A stretch of 54,330 bases of DNA from Candidatus Bathyarchaeota archaeon. GTDB taxonomy: Archaea; Thermoproteota; Bathyarchaeia; TCS64; PIYN01. The notes below the pieces were generated by a model, which was given only the letters and a program-made list of their open reading frames with translations, was not told the DNA's origin and ran no database searches. Position 1 is the stretch's first letter. Each line of letters begins with the position of its first letter. Location of the stretch: positions 1 through 54,330 of the forward strand of contig PIYN01000007.1 of the NCBI GenBank assembly GCA_003601775.1. The letters are read 5' to 3'. This document shows, piece by piece, positions 22,863 through 30,945 of the stretch. The translations under genes were made by a program, and so were the position numbers.

Positions 22863-24580
22863 CTCTCCACCCTCGCGATCCTCCCACCGATCTTCTCACC
22901 TGTAACCGGGTCAATCGCCCCCTTCGGATACCTCCAGATCGTGATCGTCTTCCCATTCTTCAAGGTCCGAACGGACTTGATCAGCTTCAACTTTGTTCTT
23001 GTGGACGTAATCTGAGGTCGGTTCCTCAACTCCTCATAATACCCCAGGATCCTCTTCGCGACCTCCCGCTGATCCCTGATACCCTCCTCGGCCATCCTCC
23101 GGAGGAAGTCGGCACGCCTCCCCACCTCCTCCCGCACCTCCTCGACGTCCATGCCCCTCATCTCCGCTATCCGCTGGAGGAGGACGCTCTTTCCTATATC
23201 CGTCTCGAAGAGGTCCTTAGCGGGGTTCCAACGGGAGATCTGGTTATAGTCCTCATAGTCCAAGATCTCCATGACGCTCCGGACACGCCGCCCGAAGCGG
23301 AGTCCTCCACGAGGCCTGGGGAGCTCTACCCGGGCGACGTGGAGGGCGACGTTCATGAGGGGGATGTAGACCTTGGCGACGTTCATCGGGGGCGAGGTGA
23401 GACGCTTGACGGCGTGGTCGAGGCTATCGGCGTGCATCGTGCAGAGGCCCCCATGCCCCGTGGCGACGGCCTGGAAGAGGACGTAGGCCTCCTCCCCCCT
23501 CACCTCCCCGACGATGATATAGTCAGGTCTATACCTCAGGCTCAGCCTCACCAAGTCGAAGGTCTCGATGTTCGTCGTGACGGAGGAGCCGAACTGGAAG
23601 CCCCTGCGGCTGACGAGCTGAACCCAGTTCTCGTGGGGCGGGTTGAGCTCGGCGACCTCCTCCACCGTGATCACCTTATCGTTCTCGGAGAGGAGGCTGA
23701 GCAGGGCGTTGAGTAGGCTCGTCTTCCCCGCCCCCGTCCCGCCGAGGATGAGGAAGCTCATCTTATTCTCGAGGAGCATCCAGAAGTAGGCCGCTAGGGT
23801 CTCGTCGAGGGTGCCGAAGTTTATGAGGTCGATGATGGAGAGGGGATCTGATCTGAACTTTCTGATGCAGAAGGTGCTCCCATGGGTGGAGACCTCCCTC
23901 ATGAAGGTGGCTGCGAGCCTATGCTTCTCAGGGAGCATGGCGTCGAGCAGGGGATGGGCGCTGGAGATGTGCTTAGCCCCCTTATGGGCCAGCTTCACTA
24001 TGAAGTCATTCGCCGCCTGCTCATCCATGAAGGTCAGGTTTGTTGGGACGCTCTCATACTTCCTGTGCCAGACGTAGATCGGACGGCCGATCCCATTGCA
24101 GGAGATATCCTCTATATTCGGGTCCGCCATGAGGACGTCGAGGGGACCATATCCGGCGAGGTTCCTGACGACGTAGTAGAAGATCTTCTTCCAACTCTCC
24201 TCCTTGAACTTCCCAAGGGAGCGCTTATACCTCCCCGCGATCCTCAGGGCCTCCTTCATGATATACGCCCTGACATCGACGTCCCAATCCTCCGGGGGCT
24301 GGAGCTCCCTGCTGAGGATCGAGACCAGCTTCTCATAGGTCCTCCTCTCCCTCTCATTCAGGGGCGCCTCCTCGACGAAGTAGTGGTACCCCGCCCCTAA
24401 CTTTGGGGAGCGAACGATCTTCACTACGGCGAGGGGGTTATGAACAGGGTAGGAGTCCACGACTTGGTAGTCCTCCTCCAACTTCCGGATCAATACACCC
24501 TGGTCTATCCTCGGCCCCTTCTCCCGGGCCTTCTTCTCCGCCTTCTTCCTCTTCCTCCTTAGAGCTTGGAAGAGACGCAC
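22859..24580 (-). CDS. Type IV pilus assembly ATPase (TadA/VirB11 family)
   Basis: The 573-residue protein is a secretion-type ATPase. Walker A is GGTGAGKTSLLNALL, the Asp box region is VEEVAELNPPHENWVQLVSR, Walker B is IIVGEVRGEEAYVL, and the His box is GHGGLCTMHADS. The N-terminal 120 residues hold a lead domain, and the C-terminus is basic (GRIARVER). It powers assembly of pilins by working under the platform protein encoded next. The GTG or ATG start near 24580 lies about 60 bases after the stop of the main pilin gene, so the whole set may be one unit. Confidence 0.93.
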   Translation of the reverse strand: MRLFQALRRKRKKAEKKAREKGPRIDQGVLIRKLEEDYQVVDSYPVHNPLAVVKIVRSPKLGAGYHYFVEEAPLNERERRTYEKLVSILSRELQPPEDWDVDVRAYIMKEALRIAGRYKRSLGKFKEESWKKIFYYVVRNLAGYGPLDVLMADPNIEDISCNGIGRPIYVWHRKYESVPTNLTFMDEQAANDFIVKLAHKGAKHISSAHPLLDAMLPEKHRLAATFMREVSTHGSTFCIRKFRSDPLSIIDLINFGTLDETLAAYFWMLLENKMSFLILGGTGAGKTSLLNALLSLLSENDKVITVEEVAELNPPHENWVQLVSRRGFQFGSSVTTNIETFDLVRLSLRYRPDYIIVGEVRGEEAYVLFQAVATGHGGLCTMHADSLDHAVKRLTSPPMNVAKVYIPLMNVALHVARVELPRPRGGLRFGRRVRSVMEILDYEDYNQISRWNPAKDLFETDIGKSVLLQRIAEMRGMDVEEVREEVGRRADFLRRMAEEGIRDQREVAKRILGYYEELRNRPQITSTRTKLKLIKSVRTLKNGKTITIWRYPKGAIDPVTGEKIGGRIARVER

Positions 24581-24640
24581 CTCCCCCTCAACCTCTCGAT
24601 AAAAAATGGGAAAAATTAGGAGCGCGGAGTGAGAGCGGAT

Positions 24641-25165
24641 CTAAGTGAGTTCCACAAGTTTGACGTAATCCATGCCGCCTGCACTGTGAAGCTTCACGTT
24701 TATAGTTGTACCAGAGCTAAAGTTGTAGTTAGGGTTGGATAGCTGGCTGGGGTCTTTGATGATTAGGTAGACTGTTACCTGTTGGCCACTTTCGATAGTA
24801 ATGCTATCATCATACCCCAAAGGCGTGTATGCGGAATTATTACTGGGATCGTTCCACGCCCAAGTGACCGGGGTTGCATCGCTAGGTTGAAATTGATCTA
24901 TTGGCATATTGTTGATATAGACGCCTATAATTGTTGCCTCCGCCGATCCCGTGTTCTTCAGGACTAACGTAACGTTCCAAAGATGATTGTCAGTGTCTAG
25001 GGGTGCGTAGGCGCTCAGTATCTCGACCTTCTCGAACTTGGTGTACATCCCCGCTATGCCGCCCATCCAGTAGGCGACGGCGACTGCCACGGTGATGGCC
25101 ACGGCGACTAGGATGACGGTCGCTATCACTGGGCTTACCGCTCTCTTGTCCTTTAAAGTCCTCAT
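24641..25165 (-). CDS. Archaeal type IV pilin (probable major pilin)
   Basis: The 174-residue protein has a textbook archaeal pilin N-terminus: MRTLKDKRAVSPVIATVILV, then a hydrophobic helix to about residue 35 (AVAITVAVAVAYWMGGIAG). Prepilin peptidase would cut near KR|AVSP. The mature part is Asn/Thr-rich with several possible N-glycosylation sites. The gene is less GC-rich than its neighbours and has its own upstream region, so it may be transcribed more strongly than the rest. That would fit a major pilin. Confidence 0.9.
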   Translation of the reverse strand: MRTLKDKRAVSPVIATVILVAVAITVAVAVAYWMGGIAGMYTKFEKVEILSAYAPLDTDNHLWNVTLVLKNTGSAEATIIGVYINNMPIDQFQPSDATPVTWAWNDPSNNSAYTPLGYDDSITIESGQQVTVYLIIKDPSQLSNPNYNFSSGTTINVKLHSAGGMDYVKLVELT

Positions 25166-25657
25166 TCCTTCTAACCTCCTTATTCCCGAGCCAATAAGAA
25201 ACCCCCCATTAATAAATGAATTATGTAGAAATACTATTTTATCACCTATAAATATCGAAAAACTCTTCTTCTAAATCCTTTCTCCAATATGTATCAATAA
25301 TATCTATTGTCCTCCATTAAAACCCACTTTGTCCGAGTTTTAACTTGGGATAGAGACCTGGAGAAGTAACGAAGGAACCCAGTCACTCATATCATACTTC
25401 CATGACATGATGGCGCCTTGGATTGACGTCAAGAGGAAGTATTAAAATGGATTACTCATGTTCATGTTTGAACTATTCTCAATTCAACGCTTTTAAATAT
25501 ATATACTTGATATTTTCTTATTTAACTTTGTAATCATTTCTATATTAAATCTAAATTTCAAAAGATATATTTTTATTGGTTGTTTTTTATATTTAATCCA
25601 AATTCATAATGGTTTTATTAACGTCAGCATTCTTCTACGTTGGTGATAGCCTTGGTT
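25166..25657. promoter_or_regulatory. AT-rich divergent promoter region between pilin and FtsZ genes
   Basis: About 490 bases without a convincing gene. The last 150 bases before FtsZ are very AT-rich. Several TATA-like stretches are visible (TTTAAATATATATAC near 25492-25506 and TTTTATATTTAA near 25585-25596). The left part would hold the promoter of the pilin gene. I see no repeats or RNA gene. Confidence 0.45.
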
Positions 25658-26710
25658 ATGGTTGAAGAGCAACAGATGGGTCTGGTTCGGAGTCTGGAGG
25701 ACGAGAGGATCGCACAGTACGCGCGGTTGACGATGCCGAGGATCTCGGTCGTCGGTCTGGGAGGGGCGGGCTGCAATATCATCTCTTGGATCAAGGAGCG
25801 GGGGATGGTTGGGGGGAAGCTCCTCGCCCTGAACACCGACGCCAGCCACCTCAACATCACGAAGGCGGATCGGCGGATACTGATAGGGGAGAAGACCACC
25901 GGCGGCCTCGGATGCGGGGGGTACGTCAAGAAGGGGGAGCAGGCGCTCCAGGAGAACCTCGAGGACATCCTGAAGGAGTTGGAGTCCTCGAGGATCATCT
26001 TCCTCACGGCGGGCCTCGGGGGTGGCACCGGTACCGGGGGCATCCTCAGGCTCGCTGAGGCCCTGAGGGGGAGCGACAAGCTGGTCATAGGGGTCGTCAC
26101 CCTCCCCTTTGAGATAGAGAGGGTCCGAAGGAAGACGGCTCGGGAGGCCTTGGATAAGCTGACCCACCTATGCGATACGGTGGTGGCGATAGACAACACG
26201 AAGCTGGTGAGGGTGGCGGGGAACCTCCCCTTCAGGCAGGCGCTGGGCGTGGCCAACGAGCTCATAGGGGTCTTCGTGAAGGATATCACGGAGACCATCG
26301 CAACGGCAAGCCTCATAAACCTGGACTTCGTCGACCTCAGGGCCATCATGGAGAAGAGGGGCCTGGCAGCCATCGGGGTCGGATATGGGGACGGGGAGGA
26401 CAGGGTCGGGAAGGCGGTGAAGAACGCCTTGGAGTCGCAGCTCTTGGACGTGGAGGATGTGACGAAGGCCTATGGCGTCCTCATCCACGTCTCAGGCGGG
26501 GAGGATATGACGCTGGAGGAGGTGACGAAGGCCGGGGAACTGGTGATGCGATATCTCTCGCCTGATGCCAAGATCGTCTGGGGTGCGAGGGTGAACCCTG
26601 AGCTGGAGGGACGTGCCCACGTCATGGTGATCCTGACGGGCGTGGACAGCTCGATACAGAAGGAAGGACGAAGGCGCTTCAATCTACTAAGAGTCCTCAG
26701 CCGCTTCTGA
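25658..26710 (+). CDS. ftsZ: FtsZ-family tubulin-like GTPase
   Basis: About 350 residues from ATG 25658. The GTP-binding core is clear: GLGGAGCNIISWI, then TAGLGGGTGTGGIL (the tubulin signature, near residue 120). The T7 loop region reads NLDFVDLRAIM, with Asp residues for GTP hydrolysis. Downstream GVGYGDGEDR fits FtsZ and not the shorter CetZ form. A short basic tail (RRRFNLLRVLSRF) ends the protein. It polymerises at the cell centre during division or shape control. Downstream lies a strong terminator-like structure. Only one FtsZ gene is in the window. An in-frame TTG at 25640 could add six residues. Confidence 0.93.
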   Translation: MVEEQQMGLVRSLEDERIAQYARLTMPRISVVGLGGAGCNIISWIKERGMVGGKLLALNTDASHLNITKADRRILIGEKTTGGLGCGGYVKKGEQALQENLEDILKELESSRIIFLTAGLGGGTGTGGILRLAEALRGSDKLVIGVVTLPFEIERVRRKTAREALDKLTHLCDTVVAIDNTKLVRVAGNLPFRQALGVANELIGVFVKDITETIATASLINLDFVDLRAIMEKRGLAAIGVGYGDGEDRVGKAVKNALESQLLDVEDVTKAYGVLIHVSGGEDMTLEEVTKAGELVMRYLSPDAKIVWGARVNPELEGRAHVMVILTGVDSSIQKEGRRRFNLLRVLSRF

Positions 26711-26723
26711 CCTCCTTTCCCAC

Positions 26724-26799
26724 CGTAGCTGAGGGGGAGACCCCCTCAGCTACGAAAGGGAGTGGAAGGCCCTCTAAGAGGGCCGATTCCCCCTTTTTT
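26724..26799 (+). terminator. Two tandem hairpins followed by a T run
   Basis: CGTAGCTGAGGGGG (26724-26737) and CCCCCTCAGCTACG (26741-26754) form a perfect 14-pair stem with an AGA loop. A second stem, GGCCCTC/GAGGGCC (26768-26774 and 26778-26784), follows. A run of six T lies at 26794-26799. The layout fits a terminator for the FtsZ transcript. Confidence 0.7.
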
Positions 26800-26943
26800 G
26801 GAACGGTTATATAGATGCCGAGTATGGAAGGGGAATTTCTATCATCTGTATAGACGGGGCCTATTGATGGAATATTCACTTTGCTTTTATATAATGGCGG
26901 TATTGAAGAACCAGATACCCGTTTATAGCGAGGGCTATGGTCT

Positions 26944-27867
26944 ATGGATGAGTCGGTCGAGGTGGAAGCAGAGGTCCCAGTGGAGCAGATCGGCTTATCT
27001 TCGACCCTCTCACCACAGATGCTCTCAAAGATGAGGGAGATCATCGACGCCCTCTCCCACGAGGACGCCATAAAGATCTTCATCTACGCCAAGGACGGGA
27101 TCACCAACTCAACTATGGCCATCAAGAAACTCGGGCTCACGCAGAAGAGATATTACACAAGGCTGAAGCAGCTCCTCGAGGCAGGACTACTGGAGAAGCG
27201 AGAAGATGGATATTGGCATACCGTCTTGGGTAATATCCTCTACCAGATGGGCAAGGGCTTCAAGACCCTCATAGAACAGAAGGATCGACTGGAACTCGCA
27301 AACAGGCTTAGGAAGACGAAAACCCTCTCCCTAGAAGAGAAGAAGAGGCTGATGAACCTCATCACCCCGACCCAAGCCGAAGGGATCTCCAGCCTAGCTG
27401 ACCTGATTAACCCCGTGAGGATGGTCGACAGCTATGAGGATCTTGTCAAAGAACTGGTAAATGCGATCGACCAGGCGGAGGATTCCGTATACCTCGTTTC
27501 GAGATATAATGATATCAGGGTCATAGAGGCGATAATCAGAGCGTTACAAAGAGAGGTGAAGATACGGATTTTAGTCAAGAGGAGTGGTCTGACTGATCGG
27601 ATTAATATGTTGCGGACGCTCCTCTCCCCCAGGACTTTTAAGGTTCTCATAGAGGCAAATAAGGAACTCTCAGCTATGATAAGGAAGACGGACATATCTT
27701 ATAGCTTCGTTATCATAGATGGAAAATTGGCTGGCATCGAGGTGTCACATCCAACTAAGGACATCTTCTATCTAGGATTCATCTTCCAGAATGCGGATGT
27801 GTGTAGGAGGCTAGGCTCCATCTTCAATGAGATGTGGGAGAAGGCGAAGGGGGTCTCATTCCTATAG
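26944..27867 (+). CDS. Winged-helix transcriptional regulator with a PLD-like C-terminal domain
   Basis: The 307-residue protein has an N-terminal helix-turn-helix (NSTMAIKKLGLTQKRYYTRL, then LLEAGLLEKREDGYW). Its C-terminal half, from about residue 160, resembles the phospholipase-D-like sensor domain of archaeal TrmB-type regulators (YLVSRYNDIRVIEAIIRALQ, KIRILVKRSGLTDR). The HKD catalytic motifs are absent, so it is a sensor rather than an enzyme. Two TATA-like stretches lie upstream, at about 26806-26814 and 26885-26895. It overlaps the convergent UbiA gene by six bases. The ligand is unknown. Confidence 0.8.
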   Translation: MDESVEVEAEVPVEQIGLSSTLSPQMLSKMREIIDALSHEDAIKIFIYAKDGITNSTMAIKKLGLTQKRYYTRLKQLLEAGLLEKREDGYWHTVLGNILYQMGKGFKTLIEQKDRLELANRLRKTKTLSLEEKKRLMNLITPTQAEGISSLADLINPVRMVDSYEDLVKELVNAIDQAEDSVYLVSRYNDIRVIEAIIRALQREVKIRILVKRSGLTDRINMLRTLLSPRTFKVLIEANKELSAMIRKTDISYSFVIIDGKLAGIEVSHPTKDIFYLGFIFQNADVCRRLGSIFNEMWEKAKGVSFL

Positions 27868-28776
27868 TTGTAGAGAGCCAAGAATAAACCCTAATGGGAC
27901 CAAGAAGACGAAGGTCCTGAAGATTGAGATTCCTCTTTTTAAAATCTCTCCCTTGCATTCCTCCTCAGGTGTAATCAGAAGGGGAAAGAGATATCTTAAG
28001 AACATAAGACTTGCAAAGACCGTTAAGATTGGACAGATCATGTTTAGACCGAAATATCCATAGGTCAAGGTTGTGGTGACCATAATCACAAGCAGCCCAA
28101 AGGTCGACAACTCCAGTCTCCTCCTTTGATTTAGGATCATCGCTAGGGTCTTGCATCCTCCCATGCTATCTGCCTGAATGTCCTCGGCGTCTAGAAAGGA
28201 TGGATATAGTATCAATCCAACGATGGTGAGGAAGAGTCCTGGAAGGAATATGGAACCAGGGATCTTCCCTACCGCAGTACTTCCAAATAACATGGAGAGA
28301 ATAAGTCCTGTAGTCAGGGTTGTCTCCTTCATGAGGAATCTACGTTTTAAACGTATGGGGGGGACTGAATAGGAGAAACCCAGGCCCATGGATGCTAGGA
28401 TGATCGTCATGGCCCAGAGATTTATTGTGAGGCTGATGGCGATACTTAGGACCCCTCCCAGAGCGCTTAAGAGCAGAGCCTCGTCTCTTGTCATTCTACC
28501 GGAGGGAACGGGTCGTTGGGACTTACGCGGATTGAACTTATCCATGTCAGCATCCATCGCATCCCCTAGGGCGTAGACAAAGACAATAATCGAGACGGTC
28601 GTCCCAAAGGCCTTTAAGATGATGATTAAAGGAGGGATCCCGCGACTTGTAGAGAAAAGACCCGTGAACATGAATAAAGAAAAATATAATAGTGTTCTTA
28701 ATCGCGAATCTCCAAGATTAGGATAGGTGAAGAAGGTGGACCAGGCACTCAGCAACTTTATTGGCGATTTTATCAT
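27862..28776 (-). CDS. UbiA-family membrane prenyltransferase
   Basis: The 304-residue membrane protein has about eight hydrophobic segments and both Asp-rich motifs of the UbiA family. The first is ALGDAMDADMDKFNPRKSQR and the second is DAEDIQADSMGGCKTL. These bind the diphosphate of a prenyl donor through magnesium. In archaea such enzymes make ether lipids (digeranylgeranylglyceryl phosphate), quinones or heme-related compounds. Which one applies here is open. A TATA-like ATATATAACAA lies about 27 bases before the ATG on the minus strand, fitting a leaderless transcript. Confidence 0.88.
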   Translation of the reverse strand: MIKSPIKLLSAWSTFFTYPNLGDSRLRTLLYFSLFMFTGLFSTSRGIPPLIIILKAFGTTVSIIVFVYALGDAMDADMDKFNPRKSQRPVPSGRMTRDEALLLSALGGVLSIAISLTINLWAMTIILASMGLGFSYSVPPIRLKRRFLMKETTLTTGLILSMLFGSTAVGKIPGSIFLPGLFLTIVGLILYPSFLDAEDIQADSMGGCKTLAMILNQRRRLELSTFGLLVIMVTTTLTYGYFGLNMICPILTVFASLMFLRYLFPLLITPEEECKGEILKRGISIFRTFVFLVPLGFILGSLQL

Positions 28777-29036
28777 ACATATAAGAAGTTTGTAGAATTG
28801 TTATATATTTTTATCTCAATTAGAAGAGATGTTCCACGATCATCTCCAATAAAAACTAATATCAACGAGAGGAAATGCAAGAATGGACTATGAACGAGCT
28901 GCTCACAGTGCTTCTGGAAGGCCAGGGACCAATAAACTAACTTCTTAGGTGCGTCTCTTGTTATGCGAGGATGGTGAGGGCGCCTCAGAGCTGGTAAGGG
29001 TAATGAGGGGATGATGTGAGGGGTGGGTCCCGTAGA
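28777..29036. other. Intergenic stretch with no gene seen
   Basis: The left part is AT-rich and holds the UbiA promoter. The right part (from about 28950) is GC-richer, Gly/Arg-like in composition and leads into the candidate structured RNA at 29037-29157. I find no convincing frame. Confidence 0.5.
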
Positions 29037-29157
29037 ACCCCCGGCTTGGCCCTCTGCGAGTGATCAGATGTTCCCTTATTGTTGCTATGAGGGATACGGG
29101 GGATAGGCTAGTCGGATCACCCGCCTTCAGAAACCTTGAAGAGGGTGAGCCGGGGGT
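29037..29157. ncRNA. Candidate structured RNA or 3'-UTR structure
   Basis: A nested set of perfect or near-perfect stems folds this segment. ACCCCCGGCT (29037-29046) pairs with AGCCGGGGGT (29148-29157), and CCCTC (29050-29054) with GAGGG (29141-29145). GTGATC (29060-29065) pairs with GATCAC (29115-29120), and TCCCTTAT (29072-29079) with ATGAGGGA (29087-29094, one wobble). CTTCA and TGAAG (29125-29129 and 29137-29141) give a small hairpin that would compete at one base with the second stem. It ends three bases before the stop codon of the minus-strand winged-helix gene. The strand is undecided and I recognise no RNase P or SRP motifs. Confidence 0.45.
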
Positions 29158-29159
29158 CC

Positions 29160-29411
29160 TCAAGCCGTGACCACCACCCTGAACTTCTTGAAGTTCTCAT
29201 ACTCTTCCAGGAACTCGAGGCCTCGGTCCGTTGTGTAGTATAACGATCCGTCCCGCTCGAGGAGACCCTTCTCCATCAACTCTGAGAGGTACTCCTTCAC
29301 GATCTTGAAGTTGAGGTTCGCCTTGTAAACGATCCATGTCTTCTTGGCTCCCAGCCGAGCTATCTCGAGGATCTCGGCCATTATGTCCAGGTTATTCCTC
29401 CTTCTTGACAT
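29160..29411 (-). CDS. Small winged-helix DNA-binding protein (Sso10a-like)
   Basis: About 83 residues from ATG 29411 (an in-frame GTG at 29420 would add three). It has the archaeal winged-helix layout MSRRRNNLDIMAEILEIARL, then ANLNFKIVKEYLSELMEKGL and a wing with YYTTDRGLEFLEEYE. Such proteins bind DNA as dimers, often as regulators or chromatin proteins. A related gene is transcribed divergently at 29699. The shared region between them has palindromic sites. Confidence 0.85.
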   Translation of the reverse strand: MSRRRNNLDIMAEILEIARLGAKKTWIVYKANLNFKIVKEYLSELMEKGLLERDGSLYYTTDRGLEFLEEYENFKKFRVVVTA

Positions 29412-29469
29412 CTTGAACACCCTTTATTTTGAGGATTCCTCATAGGAGAGGATATAAATATCTTTTCTA

Positions 29470-29555
29470 ACGGAAAAGGAACTGAATTTCCTTTATTGGG
29501 AAGACAACCAATCCCTTTTCCCATTTTTGGAAGAAGAATTCCCATTTCTGGGAGG
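29470..29555. promoter_or_regulatory. Cluster of operator-like palindromes between two winged-helix genes
   Basis: Three inverted repeats lie between the divergent genes. AAAGGAA/TTCCTTT is at 29475-29481 and 29488-29494. TTCC/GGAA is at 29518-29521 and 29529-29532. TCCCA/TGGGA is at 29540-29544 and 29549-29553. The last two are variants of one sequence (TTCCCATTT.TGG). They look like binding sites for one or both neighbouring proteins. This is inferred from position and symmetry. Confidence 0.5.
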
Positions 29556-29698
29556 GGTTTGACCTAAGTTGGAATGGAGGTTTAGATAATATGCTCTCTC
29601 CATAACCCTATGATGGGCGATGGGACCGAAAGAATGGTATGGATAATTCATAAATCTTAAATATCCTTTTGAGGGGAGTAGGAAGTGGATACCGCCCC

Positions 29699-29995
29699 AT
29701 GACTCGAAGAAGATCTAAGCTGGAGATCTACCTCGACGTGCTCTGGGTTATCAAGAATGGTACAAATAAGCCCACACGGATCATGTACGGGGCCAATCTC
29801 TCCTGGAAGCCCCTGCAAAAGATTCTTGATTCTCTGGTATCCCAGGGGCTGATTATGGAGATCGAGTTAGGGGAACGGGGTGACAAGAGGACAACAAAGA
29901 TCTACAAGATAACACAGAAGGGCGAGAACGTCCTCAAATACTTCAGTAAGGCGAAGGAACTCCTACCCTTGGAGGAGATCGCTAAGACTAGATAG
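29699..29995 (+). CDS. Winged-helix DNA-binding protein (Sso10a-like)
   Basis: About 98 residues from ATG 29699. A longer in-frame start at 29669 has no family match, and the TATA-like CTTAAATATC lies at about 29656-29665. It has MTRRRSKLEIYLDVLWVIKN, then TRIMYGANLSWKPLQKILDS and a wing with KTTKIYKITQKG. It shares the ANL(N/S)-x-K-x(L)-K core with the protein at 29160-29411, so the two are paralogues. It overlaps the convergent gene at 29988-30554 by eight bases. Confidence 0.85.
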   Translation: MTRRRSKLEIYLDVLWVIKNGTNKPTRIMYGANLSWKPLQKILDSLVSQGLIMEIELGERGDKRTTKIYKITQKGENVLKYFSKAKELLPLEEIAKTR

Positions 29996-30554
29996 TGATC
30001 TTCCCTCTTAAAATGTTGCTCTTGTTGACCTTCAGTTCCTTTGAGAGCCACTTCTTCGTCTCTTCCACATCGATATCGTAGGCTATATTGATCAGGTGGA
30101 GACCCTCCCTCACCCTGATCTTGGATCCCTTGACGGAGCCCTCCAGCCCGCAACTCAGCCTTCTTCTGAAGGCCAGGGGGACACCTTCCAGGCTGTCCAC
30201 GGAGAATTCCTCCACGACGTAGTGACCATCCGCCTTCCTCATCCTGACCTTCATCTCGGGTAACACCTCTGAGTAGGTGTAGATCATCCCCCTCTTCACA
30301 GCGTAGATGGAGAGAGTTCTGTCCTCGACCTCGAAGGCCACGACGGGAGCACCCCTGCACCTCGACCTGAACTCCCTCCAATCGTGGACCTCGACCCTAA
30401 TCGTTGGAGGCCTCTCGACGACCTCCCTCCCCTCCGCCGCTGGAATACGGTCGAGGACTTCCTCCAGTCTCCCCACCAGCTCGTCCAGCGTCTTCTCATG
30501 CTCCCTCAGCACGTTGATGATGAGGTCGATCACGTCAACCTTATCCGAGGACAA
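29988..30554 (-). CDS. Conserved-looking protein of unknown function
   Basis: The 188-residue protein is not recognised. The N-terminal 45 residues form a helical, coiled-coil-like segment (VIDLIINVLREHEKTLDELVGRLEEVL). The rest is beta-rich with charged residues (RVEVHDWREFRSRCRGAPVV, then RVREGLHLINIAYDIDVEE) and holds two Cys. No signal peptide or membrane segment is seen. It is probably cytosolic and dimeric. It converges on the winged-helix gene and is followed upstream by a long non-coding gap. Its codon use is like the neighbours, so it is a real gene. Confidence 0.7.
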   Translation of the reverse strand: MSSDKVDVIDLIINVLREHEKTLDELVGRLEEVLDRIPAAEGREVVERPPTIRVEVHDWREFRSRCRGAPVVAFEVEDRTLSIYAVKRGMIYTYSEVLPEMKVRMRKADGHYVVEEFSVDSLEGVPLAFRRRLSCGLEGSVKGSKIRVREGLHLINIAYDIDVEETKKWLSKELKVNKSNILRGKITI

Positions 30555-30945
30555 CCGATCCCGCCTCTCCCATTACTTATATTATGCATCCCTAAGTAAA
30601 GATTTAAATGATGTCGGCGGACCCCTACTTAATACATCTAACTATAAGGGAACCTATCTCCAATTAAGGTTCTCAAAAACTGAAAGTAGTTCCTCGACTC
30701 CGCCCTCTCATTGGACACTCATCTGCCTTTCATCAGGGAAAAAGGAGGAGGGAAGAAGAGGGGGCCTCTTCTCCCAGGTGCACTTGGGATTTAATTCGGA
30801 TACCGCCCCCTTAGATCGAATTTAAACCCCAAATGCAATTCAAAATATTCCTGATATTATACTTATATCTAATGTCACTGCTATAACGCCAGGACAAGTT
30901 ACAGGTCCGTGCCTCGAGGGTCTCATAGAGGGAGATGATCCTCGA
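30555..30945. other. Intergenic stretch with two hairpins
   Basis: No convincing gene is seen in about 390 bases. AGAAGAGG/CCTCTTCT (30754-30761 and 30765-30772) gives a perfect hairpin. TCCCAGGTGCACTTGGGA (30772-30789) is an imperfect palindrome. The right half is AT-rich. The left end should hold the promoter of the minus-strand gene at 29988-30554. Confidence 0.5.

Noticed and set aside
28981-29157. SRP RNA or RNase P RNA
   Set aside because: I could not find the conserved helix 8 motif of SRP RNA or the conserved regions of RNase P RNA on either strand.
28945-29163. A 72-codon minus-strand frame over the candidate RNA
   Set aside because: Its sequence is low in complexity and unlike the neighbours' proteins, and the strong nested pairing explains the segment better.
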